In this document: in pieces, positions 11,176 through 20,654 of the stretch | How positions within the stretch are numbered: the first letter of the stretch is position 1 | Layout of the letters: every line of letters starts with the position of its first letter | DNA from: Pseudomonas brassicacearum subsp. neoaurantiaca | Lineage (GTDB): Bacteria; Pseudomonadota; Gammaproteobacteria; Pseudomonadales; Pseudomonadaceae | Assembly (NCBI RefSeq): GCF_013608025.1 | Contig: NZ_VDLV01000010.1 | Span: 323,400 to 387,399 of the forward strand | Direction of reading: 5' to 3' | Length of the DNA stretch: 64,000 bases | Made by a program: the position numbers and the translations under genes | The notes under the pieces: model-generated | The model's input: the letters and a program-made list of their open reading frames with translations, nothing else | Databases searched by the model: none | What the model was told of the DNA's origin: nothing

Positions 11176-11214
11176 GTTATGTTGTTCCAATTGCTAGAAT
11201 TGAAACAATATAAC
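11176..11214 (-). promoter_or_regulatory. 39-bp imperfect palindrome over the receptor ribosome site
   Basis: Arms of 17 bases (GTTATGTTGTTCCAATT and AATTGAAACAATATAAC) match inversely at 15 of 17 positions around a 5-base centre. The element ends one base before the ATG at 11175 and contains the GGAA ribosome site. It may be an operator for a dimeric metal-responsive repressor or an mRNA hairpin that hides the start. Confidence 0.6.
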
Positions 11215-11216
11215 AC

Positions 11217-11235
11217 TACTAATGAGAATTTATGC
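11217..11235. promoter_or_regulatory. Possible Fur box upstream of the TonB receptor
   Basis: The stretch around AATGAGAATTTATG resembles the AATGAGAAT half of many Fur sites. The second half is poor. It lies about 45-60 bases before the receptor start, where a promoter would be expected. Confidence 0.3.
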
Positions 11236-11256
11236 TATTTCTGATTTGGTATCTTC

Positions 11257-11348
11257 GTGGCGAGGGAGCTTGCTCCCGCTGGGCTGCGAAGCAGCCCTTT
11301 TTTTTGTGAGCGCTTCGCACTCAAGCGGGAGCAAGCTCCCTCGCCACA
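11257..11348. repeat. REP-like inverted repeat, GTGGCGAGGGAGC family
   Basis: Second full pair of the family seen at 3003. The arms are at 11257-11280 and 11325-11348, with a CCCTTTTTTTT run inside that could also serve as a weak terminator. Confidence 0.85.
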
Positions 11349-11374
11349 GAGGATTTTGGAAGGCTTGAAATTGC

Positions 11375-12535
11375 TTACTGCTCTTCCTTCGGCACCACCG
11401 GTGCTGGCGGTGGGCGCAGGCCAATCTCAGCCGTGAGCTTGAGTTCCTTGCCGTTGCGCATGACCTGGATCGTCACCTTGTCGGTGGGTTTGATCCGGGC
11501 CACCTGGTTCATCGAGCGACGGCCATCGCCGGCCGGTTCGCCGTCGATGCTCAGGATCACGTCGCCCAATTGCAGGCCGGCCTTCTGTGCCGGGCCGTCG
11601 CGGAAGATGCCCGCCACCACGATGCCGGGCCGCCCGGACAAACCGAACGACTCCGCGAGTTCCTGGGTCAACGGCTGCACTTCGATGCCCAGCCAGCCAC
11701 GAATCACCTGGCCATGTTCGATGATGGATTTCATCACCTCCATCGCCAGCTTCACCGGAATGGCGAAGCCAATGCCCTGGCTGCCGCCGGACTTGGAGAA
11801 GATCGCGGTGTTGATCCCGGTGAGGTTGCCGTTGGCATCCACCAGCGCGCCGCCGGAGTTGCCGGGGTTGATCGCGGCGTCGGTCTGGATGAAATCCTCG
11901 TAGTTGTTCAGTCCCAGCTGGTTGCGACCAGTGGCACTGATGATGCCCATGGTCACGGTCTGGCCGACGCCAAACGGGTTGCCGATCGCCAGGGCCACGT
12001 CGCCGATGCGAATGCTGTCGGAGCGGCCGATGGTGATGGCCGGCAGGTTCTTCAGATCGATCTTCAACACCGCGAGGTCGGTTTCCGGGTCGCTGCCGAT
12101 CACCCGGGCCAGGGTCTCACGGCCATCCTTGAGCGCCACCACGATCTGGTCGGCACCGCTGGTGACGTGGTTATTGGTCAGGATGTAGCCTTCCGGGCTC
12201 ATGATTACACCCGACCCCAGGCTCGACTCCATGCGCTTCTGCTTGGGCGAGTTGTCACCGAAGAAACGCCGGAATTGCGGGTCTTCGAACAGCGGATGGT
12301 TGGGTTTGTTGATGACCTTGGTGGTGTACAGATTCACCACGGCCGGTGCGGCGGTGGTCACAGCGTCGGCGTAGGACACCGGTCCTTGCTGCACGGCCTT
12401 GGTTTGCGGCGCCTGCTGCAGGTTGACGTCAAGGCTGGGCAGCCCAACCCATTCGGGGTAGCGCTGGATAATCAGGAGAGCGACAAGCACGCCGGCCAAC
12501 AGCGGCCAGCCGGAAAAACGCAGCGCCTTGAGCAT
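11375..12535 (-). CDS. algW: AlgW/DegS-type periplasmic serine protease
   Basis: Membrane-anchored HtrA protease that senses misfolded outer-membrane proteins and begins cleavage of the anti-sigma factor MucA, releasing AlgU. The 386-aa product has one N-terminal transmembrane helix (about residues 10-27), a trypsin-like domain with the triad in TNNHVTSGADQ, DPETDLAVLKI and NPGNSGGALVD, and one PDZ domain (about 275-370). One PDZ plus a membrane anchor fits AlgW/DegS rather than MucD. It is a single gene divergent from the Nif3-like gene. Confidence 0.92.
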   Translation of the reverse strand: MLKALRFSGWPLLAGVLVALLIIQRYPEWVGLPSLDVNLQQAPQTKAVQQGPVSYADAVTTAAPAVVNLYTTKVINKPNHPLFEDPQFRRFFGDNSPKQKRMESSLGSGVIMSPEGYILTNNHVTSGADQIVVALKDGRETLARVIGSDPETDLAVLKIDLKNLPAITIGRSDSIRIGDVALAIGNPFGVGQTVTMGIISATGRNQLGLNNYEDFIQTDAAINPGNSGGALVDANGNLTGINTAIFSKSGGSQGIGFAIPVKLAMEVMKSIIEHGQVIRGWLGIEVQPLTQELAESFGLSGRPGIVVAGIFRDGPAQKAGLQLGDVILSIDGEPAGDGRRSMNQVARIKPTDKVTIQVMRNGKELKLTAEIGLRPPPAPVVPKEEQ

Positions 12536-12639
12536 TAAGCACGTCCTACAAAGGTTGCAGGCGGTATGAGACCGCCCATAATGTCGCGCATTATACGAGG
12601 CCGCGCGCGCCTCTGAACGGGATATTTAGGAGTCTTTTC

Positions 12640-13398
12640 ATGGCCGTCGCCCTGAGCACCCTGGTCGAAGAAGCGGACCGTTACCTGGCGAGCAGCCGGA
12701 TTGCCGATTACTGCCCCAACGGCCTGCAAGTCGAAGGCGCCCCCCAAGTGATGCGTATCGTCAGCGGTGTGACGGCCAGCCAGGCCTTGCTGGACGCTGC
12801 CGTGGAGGCCAACGCCGACCTGATACTGGTGCATCACGGGTATTTCTGGAAAGGTGAAAACCCCTGCATCACCGGTATGAAGCAGCGCCGGCTCAAGACA
12901 TTGCTCAAGCACGACATCAGCCTGTTGGCCTATCACTTGCCGTTGGACTTGCATCCCGAGGTGGGCAACAACGTGCAATTGGCCCGCCAGTTGGACATCA
13001 CCGTCGAGGGGCCGCTGGATCCGGATAATCCCAAGGTTGTCGGCCTGGTCGGTTCGCTGAACGAACCGATGACGCCTCGGGACTTTGCCCGTCGGGTCCA
13101 GGAAGTGATGGGTCGCGAGCCGTTGCTGATCGAGGGCGAGCAGATGATCCGTCGGGTTGGCTGGTGCACCGGTGGCGGCCAGGGTTACATCGACCAGGCG
13201 GTGCTGGCGGGAGTTGATCTGTATCTCAGTGGCGAGGCGTCGGAGCAGACGTTCCACAGCGCGCGGGAAAACGGCATCAGCTTCATCGCCGCCGGGCATC
13301 ATGCGACCGAGCGCTACGGCGTCCAGGCGCTGGGTGACTACCTGGCGCGGCGTTTTGCGTTGGAGCATATATTTATCGACTGCCCAAATCCGATCTGA
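12640..13398 (+). CDS. Nif3-like dinuclear metal-centre protein
   Basis: 252-aa Nif3/YbgI family protein, a toroidal hexamer with two metal ions per subunit; the family includes proteins linked to GTP cyclohydrolase I type 1b-like folds and to radical SAM or repair functions, but its reaction is not settled. The metal ligands sit in VHHGYFWKGE (His-His near residues 64-65), DLHPEVGNN and the C-terminal AGHHATERYG. An AGGAG ribosome site precedes the ATG. It starts about 100 bases from algW on the opposite strand. Confidence 0.92.
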   Translation: MAVALSTLVEEADRYLASSRIADYCPNGLQVEGAPQVMRIVSGVTASQALLDAAVEANADLILVHHGYFWKGENPCITGMKQRRLKTLLKHDISLLAYHLPLDLHPEVGNNVQLARQLDITVEGPLDPDNPKVVGLVGSLNEPMTPRDFARRVQEVMGREPLLIEGEQMIRRVGWCTGGGQGYIDQAVLAGVDLYLSGEASEQTFHSARENGISFIAAGHHATERYGVQALGDYLARRFALEHIFIDCPNPI

Positions 13399-13414
13399 CT
13401 CACCGACTATCCCC

Positions 13415-13501
13415 TGTGGGAGCGAGCTTGCTCGCGATAACGGCGGATCAGTCAACATTTGTGACTGACATACCGCTATCGCGAGCAAGCTCGCTCCCAC
13501 A
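13415..13501. repeat. REP-like inverted repeat, GTGGGAGCGAGC family
   Basis: Inverted pair of the core GTGGGAGCGAGCTTGCTCGC at 13415-13440 and 13478-13501, between the Nif3-like gene and cysD. Confidence 0.85.
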
Positions 13502-13648
13502 AAGGGCATTGCGGGGCCCGAACCACCGGGCATATCCATATGCTGTTTCGATCTAGTTGGCGCCCTGATTAGAAGAGGTCGCTGTGCTAGGATTCCCCGC
13601 TCGAACACGGCCCGCTGGCCGTTCATAAGAAAGCTTTCGTGAGTAGCC

Positions 13649-14566
13649 ATGGTCGACAAACTGACGCATCTGAAACAGCTGGAGGCGGAAAGCATCCACA
13701 TCATCCGCGAGGTGGCCGCCGAGTTCGATAACCCGGTGATGCTGTACTCCATCGGTAAAGACTCCGCCGTGATGCTGCACCTGGCACGCAAGGCGTTCTT
13801 CCCCGGCAAGCTGCCGTTTCCGGTGATGCACGTCGACACCCGCTGGAAATTCCAGGAAATGTACAAGTTCCGCGACCGTATGGTCGAAGAGCTCGGCCTG
13901 GACTTGATCACCCATATCAACCCCGACGGCGTGGCGCAGAACATCAATCCGTTCACCCACGGCAGTGCCAAGCACACCGACATCATGAAGACCGAGGGCC
14001 TGAAACAGGCGCTCGACAAGCATGGTTTCGACGCAGCCTTCGGTGGCGCCCGTCGCGATGAAGAGAAGTCCCGCGCCAAGGAGCGCGTCTACTCGTTCCG
14101 TGACAGCAAGCACCGCTGGGATCCGAAGAACCAGCGTCCGGAGCTGTGGAACGTCTACAACGGCAAGGTCAACAAGGGCGAGTCGATTCGCGTCTTCCCG
14201 CTGTCGAACTGGACCGAACTGGATATCTGGCAGTACATCTACCTCGAAGGCATCCCGATCGTGCCGCTGTACTTCGCCGCCGAACGTGAAGTGATCGAGA
14301 AGAACGGCACGCTGATCATGATCGACGACGAGCGCATCCTCGAGCACCTGTCCGACGAAGACAAAGCCCGTATCGTCAAGAAGAAAGTGCGTTTTCGTAC
14401 CCTTGGCTGCTACCCGTTGACGGGCGCGGTGGAGTCCGAGGCCGAGAGCCTGACGGACATCATCCAGGAAATGCTCCTGACGCGAACTTCCGAGCGCCAG
14501 GGCCGGGTCATCGACCACGATGGCGCAGGCTCGATGGAAGATAAAAAACGTCAAGGTTATTTCTAA
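13649..14566 (+). CDS. cysD: Sulfate adenylyltransferase subunit CysD
   Basis: Catalytic subunit of ATP sulfurylase, making adenylyl sulfate from ATP and sulfate. It is 305 aa, the normal size, with the PP-loop [18 protein letters not shown] and the later [15 protein letters not shown]. It is followed 9 bases downstream by the GTPase-kinase fusion cysNC, its known partner. The operon presumably answers to CysB, but I could not assign a CysB site with confidence in the 150 bases upstream. Confidence 0.97.
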   Translation: MVDKLTHLKQLEAESIHIIREVAAEFDNPVMLYSIGKDSAVMLHLARKAFFPGKLPFPVMHVDTRWKFQEMYKFRDRMVEELGLDLITHINPDGVAQNINPFTHGSAKHTDIMKTEGLKQALDKHGFDAAFGGARRDEEKSRAKERVYSFRDSKHRWDPKNQRPELWNVYNGKVNKGESIRVFPLSNWTELDIWQYIYLEGIPIVPLYFAAEREVIEKNGTLIMIDDERILEHLSDEDKARIVKKKVRFRTLGCYPLTGAVESEAESLTDIIQEMLLTRTSERQGRVIDHDGAGSMEDKKRQGYF

Positions 14567-14575
14567 GGGGCTGTC

Positions 14576-16474
14576 ATGTCGCATCAATCTGATTTGATCA
14601 GCGAGGACATCCTCGCCTACCTGGGCCAGCACGAGCGTAAAGAGCTGCTGCGCTTCCTGACCTGCGGTAACGTCGACGACGGCAAGAGCACCCTGATCGG
14701 GCGCCTGCTGCACGACTCCAAGATGATCTACGAAGATCACCTGGAAGCCATCACCCGCGATTCGAAGAAAGTCGGCACCACCGGTGACGATATCGACCTG
14801 GCGTTGCTGGTCGACGGCCTGCAGGCCGAGCGCGAGCAAGGCATCACCATTGATGTCGCGTACCGCTATTTCTCCACCGCCAAGCGCAAATTCATCATCG
14901 CCGACACCCCCGGCCATGAGCAGTACACCCGCAACATGGCCACCGGTGCCTCCACCTGTGACCTGGCGATCATCCTGGTGGATGCGCGCTATGGCGTGCA
15001 GACCCAGACCCGTCGCCACAGCTTCATCGCCTCGTTGCTGGGCATCAAGCACATCGTCGTGGCCATCAACAAGATGGACCTCAAGGACTTCGACCAAGGT
15101 GTGTTCGAGTCGATCAAGGCCGACTACCTGAAGTTCGCCGAAGGCTTGAAGATGAAGCCCACCAGCATGCACTTCGTGCCGATGTCGGCCCTCAAGGGCG
15201 ACAACGTGGTGAACAAGTCCGAGCGTTCGCCGTGGTACACCGGCCAGTCGCTGATGGAAATCCTCGAGACCGTGGAAGTGGCGGGCGACCGCAACTTCAC
15301 CGACCTGCGTTTCCCGGTGCAGTACGTCAACCGTCCGAACCTGAACTTCCGCGGTTTCGCCGGCACGCTTGCCAGCGGCATCGTGCACAAGGGCGACGAA
15401 GTGGTGGTATTGCCGTCGGGCAAGAGCAGCCGCGTGAAATCCATCGTCACCTTCGAGGGTGAGCTGGAACATGCCGGCCCAGGCCAAGCCGTGACGCTGA
15501 CCATGGAAGACGAGATCGACATCTCCCGTGGCGACCTGCTGGTGCATGCCGACAACGTTCCGCCGGTCACCGACAGCTTCGAAGCGATGCTGGTGTGGAT
15601 GGCCGAGGAGCCGATGCTGCCGGGCAAGAAATACGACATCAAGCGCGCCACCAGCTACGTGCCGGGTTCGATTGCCAGCATCGTCAACAAGGTCGATGTG
15701 AACACCTTGGAAGAAGGTCCGGCCAGCGCGTTGCAGCTCAACGAAATCGGCAAGGTGAAGATCGCCCTGGATGCGCCGATCGCCCTGGACGGTTACGAGA
15801 GCAACCGCACCACCGGCGCGTTCATCGTCATCGACCGCCTGACCAACGGTACCGTCGGCGCGGGCATGATCGTGGCGCAGCCTTTGGCCCATGGCAGCAG
15901 CACGCACCACGGCAAGCTGGCCCATGTGTCGGTGGAAGAACGTACCCAACGCTTCGGCCAACAGCCGGCCACGGTGCTGTTCAGCGGCCTGTCCGGCGCG
16001 GGCAAGAGCACGTTGGCCTATGCGGTGGAGCGCAAGCTGTTCGACATGGGCCGTGCGGTGTTCGTGCTCGACGGGCAGAACCTTCGTCACGACCTGAACA
16101 AAGGCCTGCCGCAGGATCGCAGCGGGCGAACCGAAAATTGGCGCCGTGCGGCTCACGTCGCCCGCCAGTTCAACGAAGCTGGCCTGCTGACCCTGGCCGC
16201 GTTCGTTGCACCAAGCGCCGAAGGGCGTGAACAGGCCAAGGACCTGATCGGCCGCGAGCGCCTGCTGACCGTCTACGTCCAGGCCTCGCCAGCGGTATGC
16301 GCCCAGCGTGATCCGCAAGGGCTGTACGCGGCTGCCGGGGATAACATCCCGGGCGAGTCCTTCCCGTACGACGTGCCGCTGGATGCCGACCTGGTGATCG
16401 ACACGCAATCGCTGACGTTGGAAGAAAGCGTCAAGCAGGTGCTGGATCTGCTGCGCAAGCGTGGGGCGATCTAA
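14576..16474 (+). CDS. cysNC: Sulfate adenylyltransferase GTPase / APS kinase fusion CysNC
   Basis: Bifunctional 632-aa protein. Residues up to about 440 are CysN, an EF-Tu-like GTPase that drives ATP sulfurylase (G1 [19 protein letters not shown]3 [18 protein letters not shown]4 NKMDL). From about 450 it is CysC, the APS kinase that makes PAPS (P-loop GLSGAGKST, later [11 protein letters not shown]). This fusion is typical of Pseudomonas, where PAPS or APS feeds assimilatory reduction and sulfation. The APS-kinase motif is complete, so both activities are expected. A strong bidirectional terminator follows. Confidence 0.97.
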   Translation: MSHQSDLISEDILAYLGQHERKELLRFLTCGNVDDGKSTLIGRLLHDSKMIYEDHLEAITRDSKKVGTTGDDIDLALLVDGLQAEREQGITIDVAYRYFSTAKRKFIIADTPGHEQYTRNMATGASTCDLAIILVDARYGVQTQTRRHSFIASLLGIKHIVVAINKMDLKDFDQGVFESIKADYLKFAEGLKMKPTSMHFVPMSALKGDNVVNKSERSPWYTGQSLMEILETVEVAGDRNFTDLRFPVQYVNRPNLNFRGFAGTLASGIVHKGDEVVVLPSGKSSRVKSIVTFEGELEHAGPGQAVTLTMEDEIDISRGDLLVHADNVPPVTDSFEAMLVWMAEEPMLPGKKYDIKRATSYVPGSIASIVNKVDVNTLEEGPASALQLNEIGKVKIALDAPIALDGYESNRTTGAFIVIDRLTNGTVGAGMIVAQPLAHGSSTHHGKLAHVSVEERTQRFGQQPATVLFSGLSGAGKSTLAYAVERKLFDMGRAVFVLDGQNLRHDLNKGLPQDRSGRTENWRRAAHVARQFNEAGLLTLAAFVAPSAEGREQAKDLIGRERLLTVYVQASPAVCAQRDPQGLYAAAGDNIPGESFPYDVPLDADLVIDTQSLTLEESVKQVLDLLRKRGAI

Positions 16475-16491
16475 GGCTCGCCGCTGTCACT

Positions 16492-16533
16492 AAAAAGCCC
16501 GCAGATGAGTGATCATCTGCGGGCTTTTTTTTG
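16492..16533. terminator. Bidirectional Rho-independent terminator after cysNC
   Basis: A long stem built from AAAAAGCCCGCAGATGA and its inverse TCATCTGCGGGCTTTTTT with a 4-base loop. The T-runs on both strands serve cysNC and the opposing acyltransferase operon. Confidence 0.93.
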
Positions 16534-16548
16534 TTGTCTGGAAGGACG

Positions 16549-16625
16549 CCATCGCGAGCAAGCTCGCTCCCACAGGGGGTTGCTTTACCGCTGACCATTG
16601 TGGGAGCGAGCTTGCTCGCGATGAG
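16549..16625. repeat. REP-like inverted repeat, GTGGGAGCGAGC family
   Basis: Arms at about 16551-16574 and 16599-16622 in inverted orientation, just after the cysNC terminator. Confidence 0.85.
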
Positions 16626-16640
16626 GCCAGTGCAGTCCCC

Positions 16641-17549
16641 TCAGGACTTGGCGGGGTACTCGCGATGCATCTGCTCCAGCAGCGCATCCTTGTCCTGCCA
16701 CAACTGGTTGATCCAACCCTGGAACTCCAGGCGATATTCCCCGTCCTGGTCGTAGCTTTTGCCAATGAATTGCGGCGGGATCGTCAGTTCCTGGAAATGC
16801 ACCACCACTTCGCCAACGTTGCCGCAGAGCAGATCCCAATACCCTGGGCGACCGCCCGGATAATGGATGGTCACGTTGATGATCGACTCCAGTTGCTCAC
16901 CCATCGCATCGAGCACGAACGCGATGCCGCCGGCCTTGGGCTTGAGCAAATAGCGAAACGGTGACTGTTGCTGCGCATGCTTGCCTTCGGTAAAGCGCGT
17001 GCCTTCGACGAAATTGAAGATGCCCACCGGGTTGTTGCGAAACTTCGCGCAGGTCTTGCGGGTGGTTTCCAGGTCCTTGCCTTTCTTCTCCGGGTGCTTT
17101 TCCAGGTAAGCCTTGGAGTAGCGCTTCATGAACGGGAAGCCCAGCGCCCACCAGGCCAGGCCGATCACCGGCACCCAGATCAACTCTTGCTTGAGGAAAA
17201 ATTTCAACGGGCGGATGCGTCGGTTCAGCACGTACTGCAACACCATGATATCGACCCAGCTCTGGTGGTTGCTGGTGACCAGATACGAATGCTGGTAGTC
17301 CAGGCCTTCCAGGCCGCTGATGTGCCAGCGGGTAGAGCGCACCAGGTTCATCCAGACCTTGTTGTTGCTGATCCAGGCTTCATGGATGTGGCTCATCAGC
17401 CAGTCGGTGAAGCGCTGGGCGGCGGGGAAGGGCAGCAGTAGTTTGAAGATCGCCACGATGAACAGCGGTGTGCAGCAGGCGATGGTATTGAGTGCCAACA
17501 GCAGCGAGGCAATGACGCCGCGCAAGGGAACAGGCAGGGAATCGAGCAT
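16641..17549 (-). CDS. YihG-like membrane acyltransferase (PlsC family)
   Basis: 302-aa lysophospholipid acyltransferase-family protein. The acyltransferase motif is NHQSWVDIMVLQ (NHX4D form, with His and Asp of the active site), and the second block is NFVEGTRFTEGKH. An N-terminal hydrophobic segment (about residues 8-40) anchors it in the inner membrane. It resembles E. coli YihG, an acyltransferase that adjusts the 2-position acyl chains of phospholipids. It begins 3 bases after the pta stop, so the two are cotranscribed. Confidence 0.88.
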   Translation of the reverse strand: MLDSLPVPLRGVIASLLLALNTIACCTPLFIVAIFKLLLPFPAAQRFTDWLMSHIHEAWISNNKVWMNLVRSTRWHISGLEGLDYQHSYLVTSNHQSWVDIMVLQYVLNRRIRPLKFFLKQELIWVPVIGLAWWALGFPFMKRYSKAYLEKHPEKKGKDLETTRKTCAKFRNNPVGIFNFVEGTRFTEGKHAQQQSPFRYLLKPKAGGIAFVLDAMGEQLESIINVTIHYPGGRPGYWDLLCGNVGEVVVHFQELTIPPQFIGKSYDQDGEYRLEFQGWINQLWQDKDALLEQMHREYPAKS

Positions 17550-17552
17550 TGA

Positions 17553-19652
17553 TCAAATATCCATGGGTCGGTTGGCGGCCTGGATCGCGGTCAGGGCGAT
17601 GGTGTAGACGATGTCGTCGACCTGGGCGCCGCGCGGCAAGTCGTTCACCGGTTTGCGCAGGCCTTGCAGCATCGGCCCGAGGCTGACGCAGTCGGCGCTG
17701 CGCTGCACGGCCTTGTGGGTGGTGTTGCCGGTGTTCAGGTCCGGGAAAATGAACACCGTCGCCCGGCCTGCCACTTGGCTATTGGGCGCCAGTTGCCGCG
17801 CCACGGTTTCGTTGGCAGCGGCGTCGTATTGCAGCGGGCCGTCGATCAACAAACCGTGTTGGGCCTCATGGGCCAGCAGGGTGGCTTCGCGAACTTTTTC
17901 CACTTCTTCGCCACTGGCCGACTCGCCGCTGGAATAGCTGAGCATCGCCACCCGCGGCGTAATGCCGAACGCCGCCGCCGAGTCGGCGCTTTGCAAGGCG
18001 ATTTCCGCGAGCTCCGCTGCGCTGGGGTGCGGGTTCATCACGCAGTCGCCGTAGACCAGGACTTCTTCGGGAAACAGCATGAAAAACACCGACGACACCA
18101 GCGAACAGCCTGGCGCGGTCTTGATCAGTTGCAGTGCCGGGCGGATGGTGTTGGCGGTGGAGTGGATGACACCGGAGACCAGCCCGTCCACTTCATCCAG
18201 CGCCAGCATCATCGTGCCGATCACCACGGTGTCTTCCAATTGCTGCTCGGCCATGGGGGCGTTCAGGCTTTTGCTCTTGCGCAATCTCACCATCGGCTCG
18301 ACATAACGCTCGCGAATCGCATCCGGGTCGAGAATCTCCAACCCCGGCGGCAGTTCGATGCCTTGGGCGCGGGCCACTGCTTCGACGTCGGCCGGTTTCG
18401 CCAGCAATACGCAGCGGGCGATGCCCCGGGCCTGGCAGATGGCGGCGGCCTGGACGGTCAACGGCTCGCTGCCTTCGGGCAATACGATGCGTTTGTTCGC
18501 GGCCTGGGCACGCTGGATCAATTGATAGCGGAACACCGCGGGCGACAGGCGCATTTCCCGTGGCGTGCCGCAGCGCTGGTGCAGCCATTTGGCGTCCAGG
18601 TGACTGGCGACGAAATCGGTGATGATCTCCGCGCGTTCGCGGTCATCGATCGGGATTTCCTTGTTCAGGCCGTGGAGCAGGTTGGCGGTGTCATAGGAGC
18701 CGGTGCTCACTGACAACACAGGCAAGCCCGCCTGCAAGGCGCCACGGCACAGCTCCATGATGCGTGGGTCGGGCAGGGTGTCGCTGGTCAACAACAGGCC
18801 GGCCAGCGGCACGCCGTTGATCGCCGCCAGGCTCACGGCCAGGATGATGTCGTCGCGATCTCCGGGTGTTACCACCAGCACGCCGGGCTTGAGCAGTTCC
18901 ACGGTGTTGCGCATGGTGCGGGCGCAAATGATGATATTGCTCATGCGCCGGGTTTCGTAGTCACCGGCGTTAAGCACCTGTGCGCCCATCAGGTCGGCCA
19001 CGTCGCGGGTGCGCGGGGCATTGAGTTCGGGGCGGAACGGGATGCAGCCCAGCAGGCGGAAGTCGCCGCTGCGCAGTAACGGCGAGTGCTCTTTGAGCCG
19101 CGCGGTGAACGCCTCCATGCTCTCGTCGGTGCGAACTTTGTTCAGGATCACGCCGAGGACTTTCGGGTCCTTTGGCCCGCCAAACAGTTGCGCCTGCAAC
19201 TCAACGCGACCGGACAGCTCCGTCAGCACTTCGTTTTCCGGCGCCGAGACCAGAATGACTTCGGCGTCCAGGCTCTTGGCCAGGTGCAGGTTGACCCGTG
19301 CGGCATAACTGGCGCTGCGGGTCGGGACCATGCCTTCGACGACCAGCACGTCCTTGCCGATGGCGGCCTGCTGGTAGAGGGTGATGATTTCTTCCAGCAA
19401 TTCGTCGAGCTGGCCATCGCCGAGCATGCGCTCCACGTGGGCCAGGCCCAGCGGTTGCGGCGGTTTGAGGCCATGGGTACGGGCCACCAGCTCGGTGGAA
19501 CGTTCCGGGCCGGTATCGCCAGGGTGGGGCTGGGCGATGGGTTTGAAGAAGCCGACTTTCAGCCCGGCCCGTTCAAGTGTACGCACCAGCCCGAGGCTGA
19601 TGGAGGTCAGACCCACACCAAAATCGGTGGGTGCGATAAAAAAAGTTTGCAT
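17553..19652 (-). CDS. pta: Phosphate acetyltransferase Pta
   Basis: Converts acetyl-CoA and phosphate to acetyl phosphate and CoA, the overflow and acetate-metabolism node. It is 699 aa, the long form: an N-terminal BioD-like P-loop domain (FFIAPTDFGVGLTSISLGL, about 1-200), a central DRTGG domain (about 215-330) and the C-terminal PTA_PTB catalytic domain with VSGVIHSTANTIRPALQ. No acetate kinase gene lies next to it in this window. The second gene of the unit is the acyltransferase. Confidence 0.96.
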   Translation of the reverse strand: MQTFFIAPTDFGVGLTSISLGLVRTLERAGLKVGFFKPIAQPHPGDTGPERSTELVARTHGLKPPQPLGLAHVERMLGDGQLDELLEEIITLYQQAAIGKDVLVVEGMVPTRSASYAARVNLHLAKSLDAEVILVSAPENEVLTELSGRVELQAQLFGGPKDPKVLGVILNKVRTDESMEAFTARLKEHSPLLRSGDFRLLGCIPFRPELNAPRTRDVADLMGAQVLNAGDYETRRMSNIIICARTMRNTVELLKPGVLVVTPGDRDDIILAVSLAAINGVPLAGLLLTSDTLPDPRIMELCRGALQAGLPVLSVSTGSYDTANLLHGLNKEIPIDDRERAEIITDFVASHLDAKWLHQRCGTPREMRLSPAVFRYQLIQRAQAANKRIVLPEGSEPLTVQAAAICQARGIARCVLLAKPADVEAVARAQGIELPPGLEILDPDAIRERYVEPMVRLRKSKSLNAPMAEQQLEDTVVIGTMMLALDEVDGLVSGVIHSTANTIRPALQLIKTAPGCSLVSSVFFMLFPEEVLVYGDCVMNPHPSAAELAEIALQSADSAAAFGITPRVAMLSYSSGESASGEEVEKVREATLLAHEAQHGLLIDGPLQYDAAANETVARQLAPNSQVAGRATVFIFPDLNTGNTTHKAVQRSADCVSLGPMLQGLRKPVNDLPRGAQVDDIVYTIALTAIQAANRPMDI

Positions 19653-19741
19653 GCGGATTCTCTAAGGGTGCATGACGAGTGTCCTGTATTTGTGCGACAG
19701 GACACCAGGGCGCGACCTATGGCTGGTCATCTACCCACAAT

Positions 19742-20050
19742 TCAGTCGCCAAGGTTATCGCTAACCGGGCCCTGAGCGCACCAGCCGCAATCAAAGGGCT
19801 GGCCTAATTTTTCAATACGTTGCACAGGGTCCAGCACCCAGGCCCTGGACTGCCACGGTGGCTGGTGGCGCAGATGCTGGGTGTGGCCGCAGGACAGCTC
19901 GGCGACCCAGTGGCCATCCTCATCCTGATGGAAACCCGTGACCGTTGGTCTGTTCGAGCTAGCCCGTTTGTCCGGGTTCCGTTCGCTTTCGGGCAAATCC
20001 TTGTTTAGACTTGTCCGTTCTTCATTCTTATGCAAAAGGTCTCGCCCCAT
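19742..20050 (-). CDS. DUF3565 domain protein
   Basis: Small cytoplasmic protein of about 102 aa. The conserved part is GFHQDEDGHWVAELSCGHTQ, then HLRHQPPWQSRAWVLDP and a C-terminal FDCGWC; the paired Cys/His residues suggest metal binding. Function is unknown. I placed the start at 20050, where ATG shares the palindrome CATG with the divergent slyD-like ATG; the first 35 residues are poorly conserved-looking and the true start may be internal. Confidence 0.7.
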   Translation of the reverse strand: MGRDLLHKNEERTSLNKDLPESERNPDKRASSNRPTVTGFHQDEDGHWVAELSCGHTQHLRHQPPWQSRAWVLDPVQRIEKLGQPFDCGWCAQGPVSDNLGD

Positions 20051-20534
20051 GCTGATCGCCGCCAATAAGGCTGTCTCCATCGACTATACCCTGACCAACG
20101 ACGCTGGTGAGGTCATCGACAGCTCTGCCGGCGGCGCTCCGCTGGTCTACCTGCATGGTGCAGGCAACATCATCCAGGGTCTGGAAAAAGCCCTGGAAGG
20201 CAAGACCACCGGTGACGAGCTGACCGTAGCCGTCGAGCCGGAAGATGCCTATGGCGAGTACTCCGCCGAATTGGTCAGCACCTTGAGCCGCAGCATGTTC
20301 GAAGGTGTGGATGAGCTCGAAGTGGGCATGCAGTTCCACGCTTCCGCCCCCGATGGCCAGATGCAGATCGTGACCATCCGCGACCTGGACGGCGATGACG
20401 TGACCGTTGACGGCAACCATCCGTTGGCCGGCCAGCGCTTGAATTTCCAGGTCAAGATCGTCGATATCCGTGATGCCAGCCAAGAAGAAATCGCCCATGG
20501 TCACGTCCATGGCGAAGGCGGCCATCACCACTGA
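20049..20534 (+). CDS. SlyD-like FKBP peptidyl-prolyl isomerase
   Basis: 161-aa FKBP-type prolyl isomerase with an inserted chaperone flap, as in SlyD/FkpB relatives. The fold runs VSIDYTLTNDAGEVIDSS, then LVYLHGAGNIIQGLEKALEG, and FQVKIVDIRDA at the end. The C-terminus is His-rich (HGHVHGEGGHHH), a possible Ni/Zn site but shorter than in E. coli SlyD. The ATG at 20049 gives the family start; the open frame continues upstream without support. A terminator follows. Confidence 0.9.
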   Translation: MLIAANKAVSIDYTLTNDAGEVIDSSAGGAPLVYLHGAGNIIQGLEKALEGKTTGDELTVAVEPEDAYGEYSAELVSTLSRSMFEGVDELEVGMQFHASAPDGQMQIVTIRDLDGDDVTVDGNHPLAGQRLNFQVKIVDIRDASQEEIAHGHVHGEGGHHH

Positions 20535-20568
20535 TTTCTGCGCTACGCTCAGGTAACCAGTGAACTGG

Positions 20569-20594
20569 AAAGGCGCCGTACGGCGCCTTTTTAG
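20569..20594 (+). terminator. Rho-independent terminator after the slyD-like gene
   Basis: AAAGGCGCCGTACGGCGCCTTTTT is a self-complementary stem ending in a T-run, 35 bases past the stop. Confidence 0.9.
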
Positions 20595-20654
20595 TCACTT
20601 GCTGTTAGCATCAACCACGGCTGTTTCGAAAAGATCTGCGAATTGGAGTTCGTC

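Noticed and set aside
13553..16408. 951-codon open frame on the minus strand
   Set aside because: It is the antisense shadow of cysD and cysNC, which carry complete catalytic motifs.
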